DNA of 64,000 nt from Bradyrhizobium canariense (GCF_018130465.1 NZ_JAFCKJ010000005.1:334687-398686); one strand, 5' to 3'; shown: positions 33,501 to 43,552, counted from the first letter of the stretch. Numbers and translations are program-made. The notes: generated by a model not told the origin, from the letters alone.

Positions 33501-36500
33501 ATGAGCGACCTCGATCCCGGAGCTGCATCACGTTCCGGTCGTCGCGTTCCAAAGCCAAAAGCCAACGGCATGTCGGAGCCGGATTCCCGGGCGGAATTGC
33601 TGCTCGCCCTGCAGGCCATGCGCAACGGCGATTTCTCCGTACGCATGAGCGGCGATCATCTCGGCATCGACGGCAAGCTCGCCGACACTTTCAACGAAAT
33701 CATTGCCGCCAATCAGCGCATGGCGCAGCAGCTCGAGCTGGTTGGCCAGGTGGTGGGCCGCGAGGGCAAGACGCGGCAGCGCGTGAAGTTCGGCCTCGCC
33801 TCCGGCTCCTGGGCCGACATGGAAGGCTCCGTCAACACGCTGATCGACGATTTGCTGTGGCCGACGCGCGAGGTGACACGCGCGGTCGCAGCCGTGGCGC
33901 AGGGCGACCTGCTCCAGACCGTCAAGCTCGACGTCGATGGTCGCCCCCTGCGCGGCGAATTCCTGCAGTCGGCGACCATCGTCAACACCATGATCAAGCA
34001 GCTCGGCGTGTTCACCTCCGAGGTGACGCGCGTGGCGCGCGAGGTTGGCACCGAAGGCAAGCTCGGCGGCCAGGCCCAGGTGCCGGAAGTGACCGGCGTC
34101 TGGAAGGATCTGACCGAGAGCGTCAACTCGATGGCGAACAACCTGACCAACCAGGTTCGGAACATCGCCGAGGTGACGATCGCAGTTGCGAACGGCGACC
34201 TCTCGAAGAAGATCACGGTCGACGTCCGCGGCGAGATCCTTCAGCTCAAGGAAGCCATCAACACGATGGTGGACCAGCTCCGCTCCTTCGCCTCGGAAGT
34301 GACGCGCGTGGCGCGCGAGGTCGGCACCGACGGCAAACTTGGCGGCCAGGCCATCGTGCCAGGCGTCGCCGGCACGTGGAAGGATCTCACCGATAGCGTC
34401 AACGCGATGTGCGGCAACCTCACCGCACAGGTGCGCAACATCGCCAACGTCACCACCGCCGTGGCGCGCGGCGACCTGTCGCGCAAGATCACGGTGGACG
34501 TGCGCGGCGAGATCCTGGAGCTGAAGGACACCATCAACACCATGGTGGACCAGCTCAACTCGTTCGCCTCGGAAGTGACGCGCGTCGCGCGCGAGGTCGG
34601 CACCGAAGGCAAGCTCGGCGGCCAGGCCCAGGTGCCGGGCGTCGCCGGTACCTGGAAGGACCTCACCGACAACGTCAACTTCATGGCGTCGAACCTCACC
34701 GCGCAGGTCCGCAACATCGCCGATGTCGCCACCGCCATCGCGAGCGGCGACCTCTCGAAGAAGATCACGGTGAACGTCTCGGGCGAAATCCTTCAATTGA
34801 AGGAAACGCTCAACACCATGGTCGATCAGCTCAACGCCTTCGCCGGCGAAGTCACGCGCGTCGCGCGCGAGGTCGGCACCGAAGGCCGACTCGGCGGCCA
34901 GGCCAACGTGCTCGGCGTCGCCGGCACCTGGAAGGATCTCACCGAGAGCGTCAACTCGATGGCCTCGAACCTGACCGCGCAGGTCCGCAACATCGCGGAG
35001 GTGACGACCGCGGTCGCGGGCGGGGATCTGTCGAAAAAGATCACCGTCGATGTCCGCGGCGAAATCCTGGAGCTGAAAGACACCATCAACACCATGGTGG
35101 ACCAGCTCAACGCCTTTGCCGGCGAAGTCACGCGCGTCGCGCGCGAAGTCGGCACCGAAGGCAAGCTCGGCGGCCAGGCCCAGGTGCGCGGCGTCGCCGG
35201 CACCTGGAAGGATCTCACCGACAGCGTCAACTCGATGGCGTCGAACCTGACGGGCCAGGTCCGCAACATCGCCGAAGTCGCGACCGCCGTGGCCAAGGGC
35301 GATTTGTCGAAGAAGATCACCGTCAACGTATCCGGCGAAATCCTTCAGCTGAAGGAAACGCTCAACACCATGGTGGACCAGCTCAACGCCTTCGCCGGCG
35401 AAGTCACGCGCGTGGCGCGCGAGGTCGGCACCGAAGGCAAGCTCGGCGGCCAGGCCGAAGTGCCCGGCGTCGCCGGCACCTGGAAGGACCTCACCGACAG
35501 CGTCAACTCGATGGCGGGCAACCTCACCGCCCAGGTCCGTAACATCGCCGAAGTGGCGACCGCGATCGCCGGTGGCGACTTGTCCCGCAAGATCACGGTG
35601 GACGTGCGCGGCGAGATCCTTCAGCTCAAGGACACGCTGAACACGATGGTCGACCAGCTCAACCGCTTCGCGGGCGAGGTCACGCGCGTGGCGCGCGAGG
35701 TCGGCACGGAAGGCCGGCTCGGCGGCCAGGCCAACGTGCCCGGCGTCGCCGGCACCTGGAAGGACCTCACCGACAGCGTCAACTCGATGGCGGGCAACCT
35801 CACCGCCCAGGTCCGCAACATCGCCGAAGTGACCACCGCCGTGGCGCGCGGCGACCTCTCGCGCAAGATCACCGTCGACGTCCGTGGCGAGATTTTGGAG
35901 CTGAAGAATACCATCAACACCATGGTGGACCAGCTCAACGGCTTTGCCGGTGAAGTCACGCGCGTCGCGCGCGAGGTCGGCACCGAAGGCAAGCTCGGCG
36001 GCCAGGCCGAGGTGCCCGGCGTCGCCGGCACCTGGAAGGATCTCACCGACAACGTCAACTTCATGGCCTCGAACCTCACCGCGCAGGTCCGCAACATCGC
36101 CGAGGTCGCGACCGCGATCGCCGGCGGCGACCTGTCGAAGAAGATCACGGTGGACGTGCGCGGCGAGATTCTGCTGCTCAAGGACACCTTGAACACCATG
36201 GTCGAGCAGCTCCGCTCCTTCGCCGCCGAAGTGACGCGCGTCGCACGCGAGGTCGGCACCGAGGGCCGGCTCGGCGGCCAGGCCGTCGTGCCCGGCGTCG
36301 GCGGCACCTGGAAGGACCTCACCGACAACGTCAACCTCCTGGCCGCGAACCTCACCACCCAGGTCCGCAACATCGCCGAAGTCACCACCGCCGTCGCGCG
36401 CGGCGACTTGTCCCGCAAGATCACCGTGGACGTGAAGGGTGAAATCCTCGAACTCAAGAACACCATCAACACCATGGTGGACCAGCTCAATGCGTTCGCC

Positions 36501-39500
36501 GGCGAAGTCACGCGCGTTGCCCGCGAGGTCGGCACCGAAGGCGAACTCGGCGGCCAGGCCCAGGTGCCCGGCGTCGCCGGCACCTGGAAGGATCTCACCG
36601 ACACCGTCAACTTCATGGCGGCGAACCTGACCGAGCAGGTCCGCGGCATCGTCAAGGTGGTGACCGCCGTTGCCAACGGCGATCTCAAGCAGAACCTCAC
36701 CGTGAAATCGAAGGGCGAGGTCGCGGCGCTCGCCGACACCATCAACAACATGACCGAGACGCTCGCAACCTTCGCCGACCAGGTGACGTCGGTGGCGCGC
36801 GAGGTCGGCGTCGAGGGCCGGCTCGGCGGTCAGGCCGACGTGCCCGGGGCCGCGGGCACATGGAAGGATCTCACCGGCAACGTCAATTTGCTGGCGGCCA
36901 ACCTCACCTCGCAGGTGCGCGCGATCGCGGAAGTGGCGACCGCGGTGACCAAGGGCGACCTGACGCGGTCGATCCAGGTCGACGCCCGCGGCGAGGTCGC
37001 GGAGCTGAAAGACAACATCAACACGATGATCACGAACCTCCGTCTCACGACGGACGTGAACACCGAGCAGGACTGGCTGAAGACCAATCTGGCGAAGTTC
37101 ACCAACATGCTTCAGGGCCAGCGCGACCTCACCACCGTCGGTCGCCTGCTGCTGACCGAATTGTCGCCGCTGGTGAACGCCCACACCGGCGTGATCTATC
37201 AGGTCGAGAACGAAGACAATCCGCAGCTCCTGCTGCTTGCCTCCTATGCCGGCGACGGCGTCTATCCGTATCCGCGCGTGCTGCCATTCGGCGACGGCCT
37301 GATCGGCCAATGCGCGCTCGACCGGCGCCCGCGCGTGATCGCGGACATTCCGGCCGATGTGGTGCCGATCAATTCGGCGCTGCTTCGCGTCGCGCCGAAG
37401 AACCTCGTGGTGCTGCCGGTGCTGTTCGAAGGCCAGGTCAAGGCGGTCATCGAGCTCGCCTCGCTCACCTCGTTCACGACCTCGCAGATGACCTTCCTGG
37501 AGCAGCTCACGGACTCGATCGGCATCGTGCTCAACTCGATCGAGGCGACGATGCAGACCGAAGGTCTGCTCAAGCAGTCGCAGCAGCTCGCCGGCGAACT
37601 CCAGACCCAGCAGCGCGAATTGCAGCAGACCAACGACCAGCTCGAACAGAAGGCGCAGCAGCTCGCCGAGCGCAACGTCGAAGTCGAGCGCAAGAACCAG
37701 GAGATCGAGCAGGCCCGCCGCGCACTGGAGGAAAAGGCGACCGAGCTTGCGCTGACCTCGAAGTACAAGTCCGAATTCCTGGCCAATATGAGCCACGAGC
37801 TGCGCACGCCGCTGAACTCGATCCTGATCCTCGGCCAGCAGCTCACCGACAACCCGGACGGCAATCTTACCGGCAAGCAGGTCGAATTCGCCCGCACCAT
37901 CCACGGCGCCGGCACCGACCTACTCAATCTAATCAGCGACATTCTCGATCTCTCCAAGATCGAGTCCGGTACGGTGACGGTCGACGCCGAGGAAATCCTG
38001 ACCGCGAACCTGCTCGAGACGGTCGGGCGGCCGTTCCGTCACGAGGCAGAGAATCGCAACCTTTCGTTCAAGATCGACGTCGATCCGAATCTCGCGCGCA
38101 GTCTCGTCACCGACTCCAAGCGCCTGCAGCAGGTTTTGAAGAACCTGCTCTCCAACGCCTTCAAGTTCACCGCCGAAGGCGAGGTGCGCCTGAAGGTCGC
38201 CGCCGCGGTCGGCGGCTGGGGCACGGATCATCCCGTGCTGAACTCGGCGCCGGCCGTGATCGCATTCGAAGTGTCCGACACCGGCATTGGCATTCCCCTG
38301 GAGAAGCAGAAGCTGATCTTCGAGGCGTTCCAGCAGGCGGATGCCGGCACCAGCCGCAAATATGGCGGCACCGGCCTCGGCCTTGCGATCAGCCGCGAGC
38401 TCGCAAGCCTGCTCGGCGGCGAGATCCACCTGCGCAGCTTGCCTGGCAAGGGGTCGTCCTTCACGCTTTACCTGCCGCTGAAATATTCCGGTCCGACGCT
38501 GGCGCCTCGCGCTGCGCCCCAGCACAGCCAGCCCCCGGCGCTGCAGGCCGCAGCGCCCGAACCGCAGCGCGTCATCGAGCAGCTCCCCGACGACCGCCTC
38601 AACCTCGAACCCGGCGACAGCATCCTCCTGATCGTCGAGGACGACCCGCACTACGCGCGCGTGCTGGTCGACCTCGCGCGCGACAAGGGATTCAAGGTGC
38701 TGGTCGCCGCCCGCGGCGCGGAGGCGCTGGAGCTTGCAAAGCAGTACCAGCCCAGGGCCGTCTCGCTCGACGTATTCCTGCCCGATATGCTCGGCTGGAC
38801 CGTGCTGAGCCAGCTCAAGCACAACCCGCTGACCCGCCACATCCCCGTGCAGATCATCACGCTCGACGAGGATCGCCAGCACGCGCTGGCGCGCGGCGCC
38901 TTCTCCTTCGTCAACAAGCCGACGACGACCGAGGGCGTCTCGGCCGCGCTGATGCAGATCAAGGAATATGCGCGGCCGCGACGCAAGCGGCTGCTGATCG
39001 TCGAGGACAACGAGGCCGAGCAGCTCTCGATCCGTGAGCTCCTGCATCACGACGATATCGAGATCGTGACGACCGGCACCGGTGCCGACGCGCTCTCGAT
39101 GCTGCGTGAGGCCCCCTGCGATTGCGTCGTTCTCGACCTGCGGCTGCCCGACATGAGCGGCTTCGAGGTGCTGGACCAGATCCGCAACGACGAGGCGCTG
39201 TCGAACGTCCCGGTCGTCGTCTTCACCGGCCGCGAGCTGTCTGCCGAGGAAGATGCGGAGCTCCACACCATGGCGCGGAGCATCGTGGTCAAGGGCGTGG
39301 AATCGCCGGAGCGCCTGCTTGACGAGACCGCGTTGTTCCTGCACCGCGTGATCACGGAATTGCCGGTCGAGAAGCAGCGCATGCTCGAGAAGCTGAACAG
39401 TTCCGACGAGGACCTCATCGGCAAGACCGCCCTGCTCGTCGACGACGACGCCCGCAACATCTTCGCGCTATCGAGCGTGCTGGAGCGGCGCGGAATGAAG

Positions 39501-39788
39501 GTGCTGACAGCCACGACCGGCAACGAGGCGGTGACCTTGGTCGAATCCAACCCGGAGATCGCCATCGTGCTGATGGACATCATGATGCCGCAGATGGATG
39601 GCTATCAGACCATCGGCGTCATTCGTGAAAATCCGGCCTTCGCCCGTCTTCCGATCATCGCGTTGACGGCCAAGGCGATGAAGGGCGACCGCGAGAAATG
39701 CCTGGAAGCCGGCGCGTCCGACTACCTCGCCAAACCCGTCAACACCGATCAATTGCTGCTTGCAATCCGCATGTGGCTGCACCGCTGA
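33501..39788 (+). CDS. Giant cytoplasmic poly-HAMP hybrid histidine kinase
   Basis: The 2,095-residue kinase has no membrane segment. In order: two diverged HAMP-like units (about residues 36-90 and 118-173); eleven 92-residue HAMP repeats (about 174-1185); a GAF domain (about 1190-1350); a Gln/Glu-rich coiled coil (1350-1420); a HisKA domain with phospho-acceptor His1432 in MSHELRTP; a HATPase domain with [12 protein letters not shown] near 1623; and three receivers with phospho-acceptors near Asp1757, Asp1879 and Asp2026. The repeat layout is that of fungal group III kinases (Nik1/Os-1), which sense osmotic and cell-wall stress. The ATG 33501 follows GGGGGA; a GTG eight codons upstream is less likely. 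It is followed 13 bp later by a second kinase. Confidence 0.95.
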   Translation: MSDLDPGAASRSGRRVPKPKANGMSEPDSRAELLLALQAMRNGDFSVRMSGDHLGIDGKLADTFNEIIAANQRMAQQLELVGQVVGREGKTRQRVKFGLASGSWADMEGSVNTLIDDLLWPTREVTRAVAAVAQGDLLQTVKLDVDGRPLRGEFLQSATIVNTMIKQLGVFTSEVTRVAREVGTEGKLGGQAQVPEVTGVWKDLTESVNSMANNLTNQVRNIAEVTIAVANGDLSKKITVDVRGEILQLKEAINTMVDQLRSFASEVTRVAREVGTDGKLGGQAIVPGVAGTWKDLTDSVNAMCGNLTAQVRNIANVTTAVARGDLSRKITVDVRGEILELKDTINTMVDQLNSFASEVTRVAREVGTEGKLGGQAQVPGVAGTWKDLTDNVNFMASNLTAQVRNIADVATAIASGDLSKKITVNVSGEILQLKETLNTMVDQLNAFAGEVTRVAREVGTEGRLGGQANVLGVAGTWKDLTESVNSMASNLTAQVRNIAEVTTAVAGGDLSKKITVDVRGEILELKDTINTMVDQLNAFAGEVTRVAREVGTEGKLGGQAQVRGVAGTWKDLTDSVNSMASNLTGQVRNIAEVATAVAKGDLSKKITVNVSGEILQLKETLNTMVDQLNAFAGEVTRVAREVGTEGKLGGQAEVPGVAGTWKDLTDSVNSMAGNLTAQVRNIAEVATAIAGGDLSRKITVDVRGEILQLKDTLNTMVDQLNRFAGEVTRVAREVGTEGRLGGQANVPGVAGTWKDLTDSVNSMAGNLTAQVRNIAEVTTAVARGDLSRKITVDVRGEILELKNTINTMVDQLNGFAGEVTRVAREVGTEGKLGGQAEVPGVAGTWKDLTDNVNFMASNLTAQVRNIAEVATAIAGGDLSKKITVDVRGEILLLKDTLNTMVEQLRSFAAEVTRVAREVGTEGRLGGQAVVPGVGGTWKDLTDNVNLLAANLTTQVRNIAEVTTAVARGDLSRKITVDVKGEILELKNTINTMVDQLNAFAGEVTRVAREVGTEGELGGQAQVPGVAGTWKDLTDTVNFMAANLTEQVRGIVKVVTAVANGDLKQNLTVKSKGEVAALADTINNMTETLATFADQVTSVAREVGVEGRLGGQADVPGAAGTWKDLTGNVNLLAANLTSQVRAIAEVATAVTKGDLTRSIQVDARGEVAELKDNINTMITNLRLTTDVNTEQDWLKTNLAKFTNMLQGQRDLTTVGRLLLTELSPLVNAHTGVIYQVENEDNPQLLLLASYAGDGVYPYPRVLPFGDGLIGQCALDRRPRVIADIPADVVPINSALLRVAPKNLVVLPVLFEGQVKAVIELASLTSFTTSQMTFLEQLTDSIGIVLNSIEATMQTEGLLKQSQQLAGELQTQQRELQQTNDQLEQKAQQLAERNVEVERKNQEIEQARRALEEKATELALTSKYKSEFLANMSHELRTPLNSILILGQQLTDNPDGNLTGKQVEFARTIHGAGTDLLNLISDILDLSKIESGTVTVDAEEILTANLLETVGRPFRHEAENRNLSFKIDVDPNLARSLVTDSKRLQQVLKNLLSNAFKFTAEGEVRLKVAAAVGGWGTDHPVLNSAPAVIAFEVSDTGIGIPLEKQKLIFEAFQQADAGTSRKYGGTGLGLAISRELASLLGGEIHLRSLPGKGSSFTLYLPLKYSGPTLAPRAAPQHSQPPALQAAAPEPQRVIEQLPDDRLNLEPGDSILLIVEDDPHYARVLVDLARDKGFKVLVAARGAEALELAKQYQPRAVSLDVFLPDMLGWTVLSQLKHNPLTRHIPVQIITLDEDRQHALARGAFSFVNKPTTTEGVSAALMQIKEYARPRRKRLLIVEDNEAEQLSIRELLHHDDIEIVTTGTGADALSMLREAPCDCVVLDLRLPDMSGFEVLDQIRNDEALSNVPVVVFTGRELSAEEDAELHTMARSIVVKGVESPERLLDETALFLHRVITELPVEKQRMLEKLNSSDEDLIGKTALLVDDDARNIFALSSVLERRGMKVLTATTGNEAVTLVESNPEIAIVLMDIMMPQMDGYQTIGVIRENPAFARLPIIALTAKAMKGDREKCLEAGASDYLAKPVNTDQLLLAIRMWLHR
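34020..37055 (+). repeat. Eleven in-frame 276-bp tandem repeats (HAMP units)
   Basis: Repeat starts (codon before GTGACGCGC or its variant) at 34020, 34296 and every 276 bp to 36780, with no insertion or deletion. Each unit encodes [19 protein letters not shown], a GTWKDLT segment and a [15 protein letters not shown] segment. Units 2-9 are close to identical in DNA; units 1, 10 and 11 are more diverged. Confidence 0.95.
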
Positions 39789-39801
39789 GCTGGATGCCCG
39801 T

Positions 39802-41292
39802 ATGGACCACGAAAAGGTCAACATCCTCCTCGTCGACGACCAGCCGGCCAAGCTGCTCGCCTATGAGGTGATCTTGAAGGATCTGGGCGAGAACCTCGTG
39901 ATCGCCTCGTCCGGTCGCGAGGCTCTGGAGGTGCTGCTCAAGACCGAGATCGCGGTGATCCTGGTCGACGTCTGCATGCCCGAGCTCGACGGCTTCGAGC
40001 TCGCCGCGATGATCCGCGAGCATCCGCGCTTCCAGAAGACGGCGATGATCTTCATCTCTGCCATTCAAGTCAGCGACATCGACCGCCTGCGCGGCTACGA
40101 GATGGGCGCGGTCGACTACGTCCCGGTACCGGTTGTGCCGGAGGTGCTGCGGGCCAAGGTCAAGGTGTTTGCAGAGCTCTATCGCAAGACGCGCGAGCTC
40201 GAACGGCTGAACCAGGATCTCGAGGACCGCGTGCGTGCACGCACCGCCGAGCTGGAGAATTCCACCGCAAAGCTGCGCGAGAGCGAGGGGCGGCGCAGCA
40301 TGGCGATCGCCGCCGGCAAGATGGGCTCCTGGGACTGGGACTGGATCACCGGCGACTGGATGTGGGACGAGGGGCAATATCGCATCTTCGGTGTTGTCCC
40401 GGAGAATTTCGAGGTCAACCCGGCCAACGTTCAGGCGCTGTTGCATCCGGATGACGTCGATCAGTTGCGAAAGGCGATCGCCGAATTCAACAAGGGCACT
40501 CGCTCCTATGAAACGGAGTTCCGCATCGTGCGGCCCAACGGCGATGTGCGCTGGTGTGTCGGCACGGCCGCCGCCACGGCCGACGATAGCGGTCGGGTTG
40601 TGCGCGTCAGCGGCGTGACGGTGGACATCACCGAACGCAAGCGCGCCGAGGAACGGCAGAATCTACTGGCGCGGGAAGTCGATCATCGCGCCAAGAATGC
40701 GCTGGCGCTGGCGCAATCGATCGTGCGCCTCACCCGCGCCGACGAGGTCAAGGCCTATGTCAGTGCCGTCGAGGGACGCATCAATGCACTGGCGCGCGTG
40801 CATACGATCCTGTCGCTGTCGAGCTGGCAGGGTGCCGAACTCTCGAAGCTGATCGACGAGGAGCTTGCGCCCTATTCCCTCGGCGGCCAGATCAAACTGG
40901 CGGGGTCCGAAGTTCAGTTGCTGCCGGCGACCGCCCAGACGCTGGCGCTGGCGCTGCATGAGCTTTTCACCAACTCGGCGAAGTATGGCGCGCTCTCGAC
41001 GCGGGCGGGACAGCTCGCGATCGGCTGGCAGGTCGAGGACGAGCTGCTCACGTTGACCTGGGAGGAGTCCGGCGGCCCGCTTGTCGGGACGCCGAAATCC
41101 CGCGGCTTCGGTACGCGCAGCCTGCTTGCGAGCGTCGAGTCCCAGCTCGGTGGACAGGCGCATTTCGATTGGCGCGCCGAGGGCCTGTTGTGCCGCCTGG
41201 AGGTGCCGTTGGTCCGCAAGACTGCCGCGACGGCCGCACCGGAAAAATTTGAAGCCGCCAGCTCCGCCGAATTGCAGCGGGCATCCGGTTAA
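39802..41292 (+). CDS. Response regulator-PAS-HWE histidine kinase
   Basis: The 496-residue protein has a receiver domain (about residues 5-122, phospho-acceptor Asp56 in VILVDVCMPELDG), a coiled coil, a PAS domain (about 165-285, with a PAC end VSGVTVDITERKRAEE) and an HWE-type kinase core. Its His295 is in REVDHRAKNALA, with LHELFTNSAKYGALS as the N box. HWE kinases and the related HisKA_2 kinases are known to phosphorylate PhyR, the anti-anti-sigma switch of the general stress response. Its receiver may accept phosphate from the poly-HAMP kinase 13 bp upstream, making a phosphorelay. The two are surely one operon. Confidence 0.93.
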   Translation: MDHEKVNILLVDDQPAKLLAYEVILKDLGENLVIASSGREALEVLLKTEIAVILVDVCMPELDGFELAAMIREHPRFQKTAMIFISAIQVSDIDRLRGYEMGAVDYVPVPVVPEVLRAKVKVFAELYRKTRELERLNQDLEDRVRARTAELENSTAKLRESEGRRSMAIAAGKMGSWDWDWITGDWMWDEGQYRIFGVVPENFEVNPANVQALLHPDDVDQLRKAIAEFNKGTRSYETEFRIVRPNGDVRWCVGTAAATADDSGRVVRVSGVTVDITERKRAEERQNLLAREVDHRAKNALALAQSIVRLTRADEVKAYVSAVEGRINALARVHTILSLSSWQGAELSKLIDEELAPYSLGGQIKLAGSEVQLLPATAQTLALALHELFTNSAKYGALSTRAGQLAIGWQVEDELLTLTWEESGGPLVGTPKSRGFGTRSLLASVESQLGGQAHFDWRAEGLLCRLEVPLVRKTAATAAPEKFEAASSAELQRASG

Positions 41293-41660
41293 GCGGACGC
41301 CGCACTCTTCATGCGTTGCGCCGTCCGCGGTTCGCGCGCGACGCGCCCTTCGAGCCAGGCTTCCGTTTGGGCGAGATCGCGCAGCGCCTTCGCATAGCGG
41401 CGCGCCGCGCTTCGCTCCGCGCCGCGGGGCAGCTTGCGCGCTTTGCTCAGGATATCCGCGGCGGCGTTGCGATAAGCCAGCGAGCGGTAAAGAAAGACCA
41501 CCTTACCCATATCGAATGTTCCCGTGTGGTTCCCGTTGTGAAGTGCATTTTCGCAAGCCCGGCATGAACGCTGGATGAAGCGGGCGATGACAAATCCTTC
41601 ATCCGGATGGAACCGGCGCGTGTCGCACACGTTGCATGGCAGATCGGGATAGAGTTCCAT
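41289..41660 (-). CDS. Small protein with a four-Cys zinc-ribbon-like motif
   Basis: A 123-residue protein. Residues 8-36 carry Cys-x2-Cys (CNVC) and Cys-x2-Cys (CRAC) separated by a charged stretch, a likely zinc ribbon. The second half is a basic helical segment (DILSKARKLPRGAERSAARRY). Its stop overlaps the kinase stop by four bases. The long start (41660) is unsupported by a ribosome site and collides with the start of the plus-strand gene at 41659; a start at ATG 41510, giving 73 residues without the Cys motif, is the alternative. Confidence 0.55.
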   Translation of the reverse strand: MELYPDLPCNVCDTRRFHPDEGFVIARFIQRSCRACENALHNGNHTGTFDMGKVVFLYRSLAYRNAAADILSKARKLPRGAERSAARRYAKALRDLAQTEAWLEGRVAREPRTAQRMKSAASA

Positions 41661-41916
41661 GCGCGCGAAAAAGTCGTCGGACCTGATCTCTCCCAGCGGG
41701 CTCGTCAAGCTGATGACGCACGCGATGATGGGCGCAGCCCTCGGGCTCGCTTTCAGCCTCTTGCTCGTGCTGTCCAATCCTGCCGTGGCCAACCTGCTGA
41801 GTCACGGCGGAAAGCAGGCCGTTGTCGTCTTCGCCCTCACATTGGTGACGACGTTCGCGATCGGCGCGACTCTCACCGGCATCGTATTCATCCTTGCAGA
41901 GGACAAGCAATCTTGA
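41659..41916 (+). CDS. Small two-helix membrane protein
   Basis: An 85-residue protein with two membrane helices (about residues 22-42 and 52-78) and a polar N-terminus (MRAKKSSDLISPSGLVKLMTHAMMG). I recognise this general type from Bradyrhizobium, without a known function. The ribosome site is weak. It lies between the kinase operon and a stress-promoter-driven gene. Confidence 0.65.
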   Translation: MRAKKSSDLISPSGLVKLMTHAMMGAALGLAFSLLLVLSNPAVANLLSHGGKQAVVVFALTLVTTFAIGATLTGIVFILAEDKQS

Positions 41917-41948
41917 AGCATGCGTGATGCGCCGGAACTGCTTTGTTC

Positions 41949-41973
41949 GGAACTCCCGCCACGAATGGCGGTT
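41949..41973 (+). promoter_or_regulatory. EcfG-like promoter
   Basis: GGAAC, 16 bp, GGTT; the -10 ends 38 bp before the ATG at 42012. Confidence 0.5.
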
Positions 41974-42011
41974 GGCTGCCTGCGTCAATTCAACTCAGGG
42001 AGTTCCCGTAT

Positions 42012-42260
42012 ATGAAGACCACCAAGCTCGCTCTTGCCGTGATGTTGACAACCGGCCTCGCCGCCGCACCGTTCGCCGTGCAGGCCAAGTCGCACAAGGC
42101 GAAACACGAATCCTCGACGTCGTCGACGCAGACCACCACGGGCGCCAACACCAAGTCCTCCAAGGGTGCTGACCCCTCCGGTCAGGGCGGCTCTGGCCCC
42201 GGCTCCGACCAGGGTGGAACCATGACGAACAACAAGAGCGGCACGAGCAACACCAAGTAG
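42012..42260 (+). CDS. Small secreted Ser/Thr/Gly-rich protein
   Basis: An 82-residue protein with a signal peptide (residues 1-25, cleavage after VQA) and a low-complexity mature part rich in Lys, Ser, Thr and Gly. The EcfG-like promoter and a terminator make it a single stress gene. It is similar in character to the product of 32913-33209. Function unknown. Confidence 0.75.
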   Translation: MKTTKLALAVMLTTGLAAAPFAVQAKSHKAKHESSTSSTQTTTGANTKSSKGADPSGQGGSGPGSDQGGTMTNNKSGTSNTK

Positions 42261-42280
42261 GTGATCGCCGAAATCACGGA

Positions 42281-42308
42281 GGGCCCCGCCATCGCGGGGC
42301 CTTTTGCT
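42281..42308 (+). terminator. Rho-independent terminator
   Basis: GGCCCCGC and GCGGGGCC form an 8-bp stem with a CATC loop, followed by a TTTT tract. Confidence 0.85.
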
Positions 42309-42391
42309 TTGGATGTTCGAGCGAACTCTTTCTCAGACCGCTTCGTCAACATCCGGCATCGACGAGCCCCGCAAGTCGTGTCGCGCACGCT

Positions 42392-42601
42392 TCAGCTACG
42401 ATGGCCGCCCGTGATGTCGTGATGAACGCCTGCAGGATCTGATTTCACCAGATGATCGAGTTGTGCACGCTTGCGCGCGATCAGGAGCTGGGCCGCGGCG
42501 TCGTCGAGCCCCTCGCGTTGCAGCTGCCGGATGGCAGAGCCCAGTTCGAGAATCTCGGCGCGTAGTCTCAAGATCCGATACGGTGCCGGGTCTTCTTCCA
42601 C
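42392..42601 (-). CDS. Small helical hypothetical protein
   Basis: A 69-residue protein read from GTG 42601, preceded by GGGAG. It is helix-rich with heptad-like Leu/Ile spacing (ILRLRAEILELGSAIRQLQREGLDDAAAQLL). It lies 18 bp downstream of another small coiled-coil gene on the same strand; the two may form a complex. Function unknown. Confidence 0.6.
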   Translation of the reverse strand: MEEDPAPYRILRLRAEILELGSAIRQLQREGLDDAAAQLLIARKRAQLDHLVKSDPAGVHHDITGGHRS

Positions 42602-42619
42602 GGCACGCTCCCACAGCTC

Positions 42620-42895
42620 TCAATGGCGCGCGATAGCGCGCACGGGATTCCCGACTTTCTTCGCGGGACGAAGACGCATCCTGTCGCGGACATCCGGCAG
42701 GACATCGCCGCCACCTGCAGCCTTCCATTCACCGATCAGCAGATTGATTTTTCGGCGCAGATCCATCTGCGCCAAGGCCTTCTCTGTGCAGTCGCGATCG
42801 CGGTCGACGAGCTCGCGCACCGACACCTCGACATCGGCCATTTCTAGCCTCAAGGCACTGATTTTACGTCGAATTTCATTAATTCTATTGTCCAT
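42620..42895 (-). CDS. Small coiled-coil protein
   Basis: A 91-residue protein. Residues 1-60 form a predicted coiled coil (MDNRINEIRRKISALRLEMADVEVSVRELVDRD), followed by a polar tail. The upstream 60 bp to the divergent DUF3072-like gene are unusually AT-rich for the window, which fits a shared promoter region. No ribosome site is obvious. Function unknown. Confidence 0.6.
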   Translation of the reverse strand: MDNRINEIRRKISALRLEMADVEVSVRELVDRDRDCTEKALAQMDLRRKINLLIGEWKAAGGGDVLPDVRDRMRLRPAKKVGNPVRAIARH

Positions 42896-42956
42896 TGCTT
42901 GTTAGAACAAAATAAGAACATATAGTCAAGCCATGATTTCAGGACGGAGAAGCGAC

Positions 42957-43151
42957 ATGCAGGTTCAGGGTAAATACGACGCCAAGGCTTTCCTCACCGA
43001 GCAGATGACGCGGGCGCAGGGCCTGCGGTTGAAACGGCTGAGCGAAGAGGCGTATCAACCCGCGCAATATGCGCGAGATCTGTCCTCGAGCGAGGCAGCA
43101 CGACGCATCCAGGTGCTGGAAGCGGAGATCGAGCTGGCGGATTCCTTCTAG
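42957..43151 (+). CDS. DUF3072-like small protein
   Basis: The 64-residue product has the DUF3072 pattern QMTRAQGLRLKRLSEEAYQP, then DLSSSEAARRIQVLEAEI: a helix, a short acidic loop and a second helix. The ATG 42957 follows GGAG; an upstream ATG at 42933 is weaker. The function of DUF3072 is unknown. Confidence 0.72.
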   Translation: MQVQGKYDAKAFLTEQMTRAQGLRLKRLSEEAYQPAQYARDLSSSEAARRIQVLEAEIELADSF

Positions 43152-43203
43152 GCTACTCGCGTATCCAGGACGTTGCGTATCCAGACGTTGCGTGCCCGCT
43201 TTC

Positions 43204-43228
43204 GGAACTATGCCTGTATCGAATGGTT
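43204..43228 (+). promoter_or_regulatory. EcfG-like promoter
   Basis: GGAAC, 16 bp, GGTT; the -10 ends 24 bp before the ATG at 43253. Confidence 0.5.
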
Positions 43229-43252
43229 TTCCCCGGCCAAGGGAGAGCATGC

Positions 43253-43537
43253 ATGGCACGCAAGGCAAAGAAGCGCCGCTACTCGCGCAGCTCCGGCAGC
43301 GACGTCGAAAGCGAGATGAAACGCTACAAGAAGGGTACCGCGAAAAGCGGACCTGGCGGTCGAGGCGGACGCGTGAAGAGCCGCAAGCAGGCGATCGCGA
43401 TCGGCCTGTCGAAAGCGCGCAAGAAGGGCAAGAAGGTCCCGAAGAAAGCCGCGAAGCGGAAGTCTGCCAAGAAGACTGGCAAGAAGGCGTCCAAGAAGAC
43501 TTCGAAGAAAACATCGAAACGGAAATCTTCCAAATAG
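43253..43537 (+). CDS. Lysine-rich DUF6496-like protein (histone H1-like tail)
   Basis: A 94-residue protein. The first part (SEMKRYKKGTAKSGPGGRGGRVKSRKQAIAIGLSKARKKG) matches the DUF6496 pattern; the second is a run of Lys/Ser/Ala repeats (KKTSKKTSKRKSSK) like the tail of histone H1 or HU-type proteins. It probably binds nucleic acid. The EcfG-like promoter suggests that it coats DNA under stress; this is inference. Confidence 0.82.
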   Translation: MARKAKKRRYSRSSGSDVESEMKRYKKGTAKSGPGGRGGRVKSRKQAIAIGLSKARKKGKKVPKKAAKRKSAKKTGKKASKKTSKKTSKRKSSK

Positions 43538-43552
43538 TGGCGCTGACCTCCG

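Noticed and set aside
34020-37055. Regular repeats as a CRISPR array or IS tandem
   Set aside because: The 276-bp units are in frame and encode HAMP domains; there are no short repeats with unique spacers.
33528-37904. Open frame of 1,458 codons on the strand opposite the poly-HAMP kinase
   Set aside because: It is the mirror of the HAMP repeats: a GC-rich repetitive gene leaves the opposite frame free of stops. No protein family is visible.
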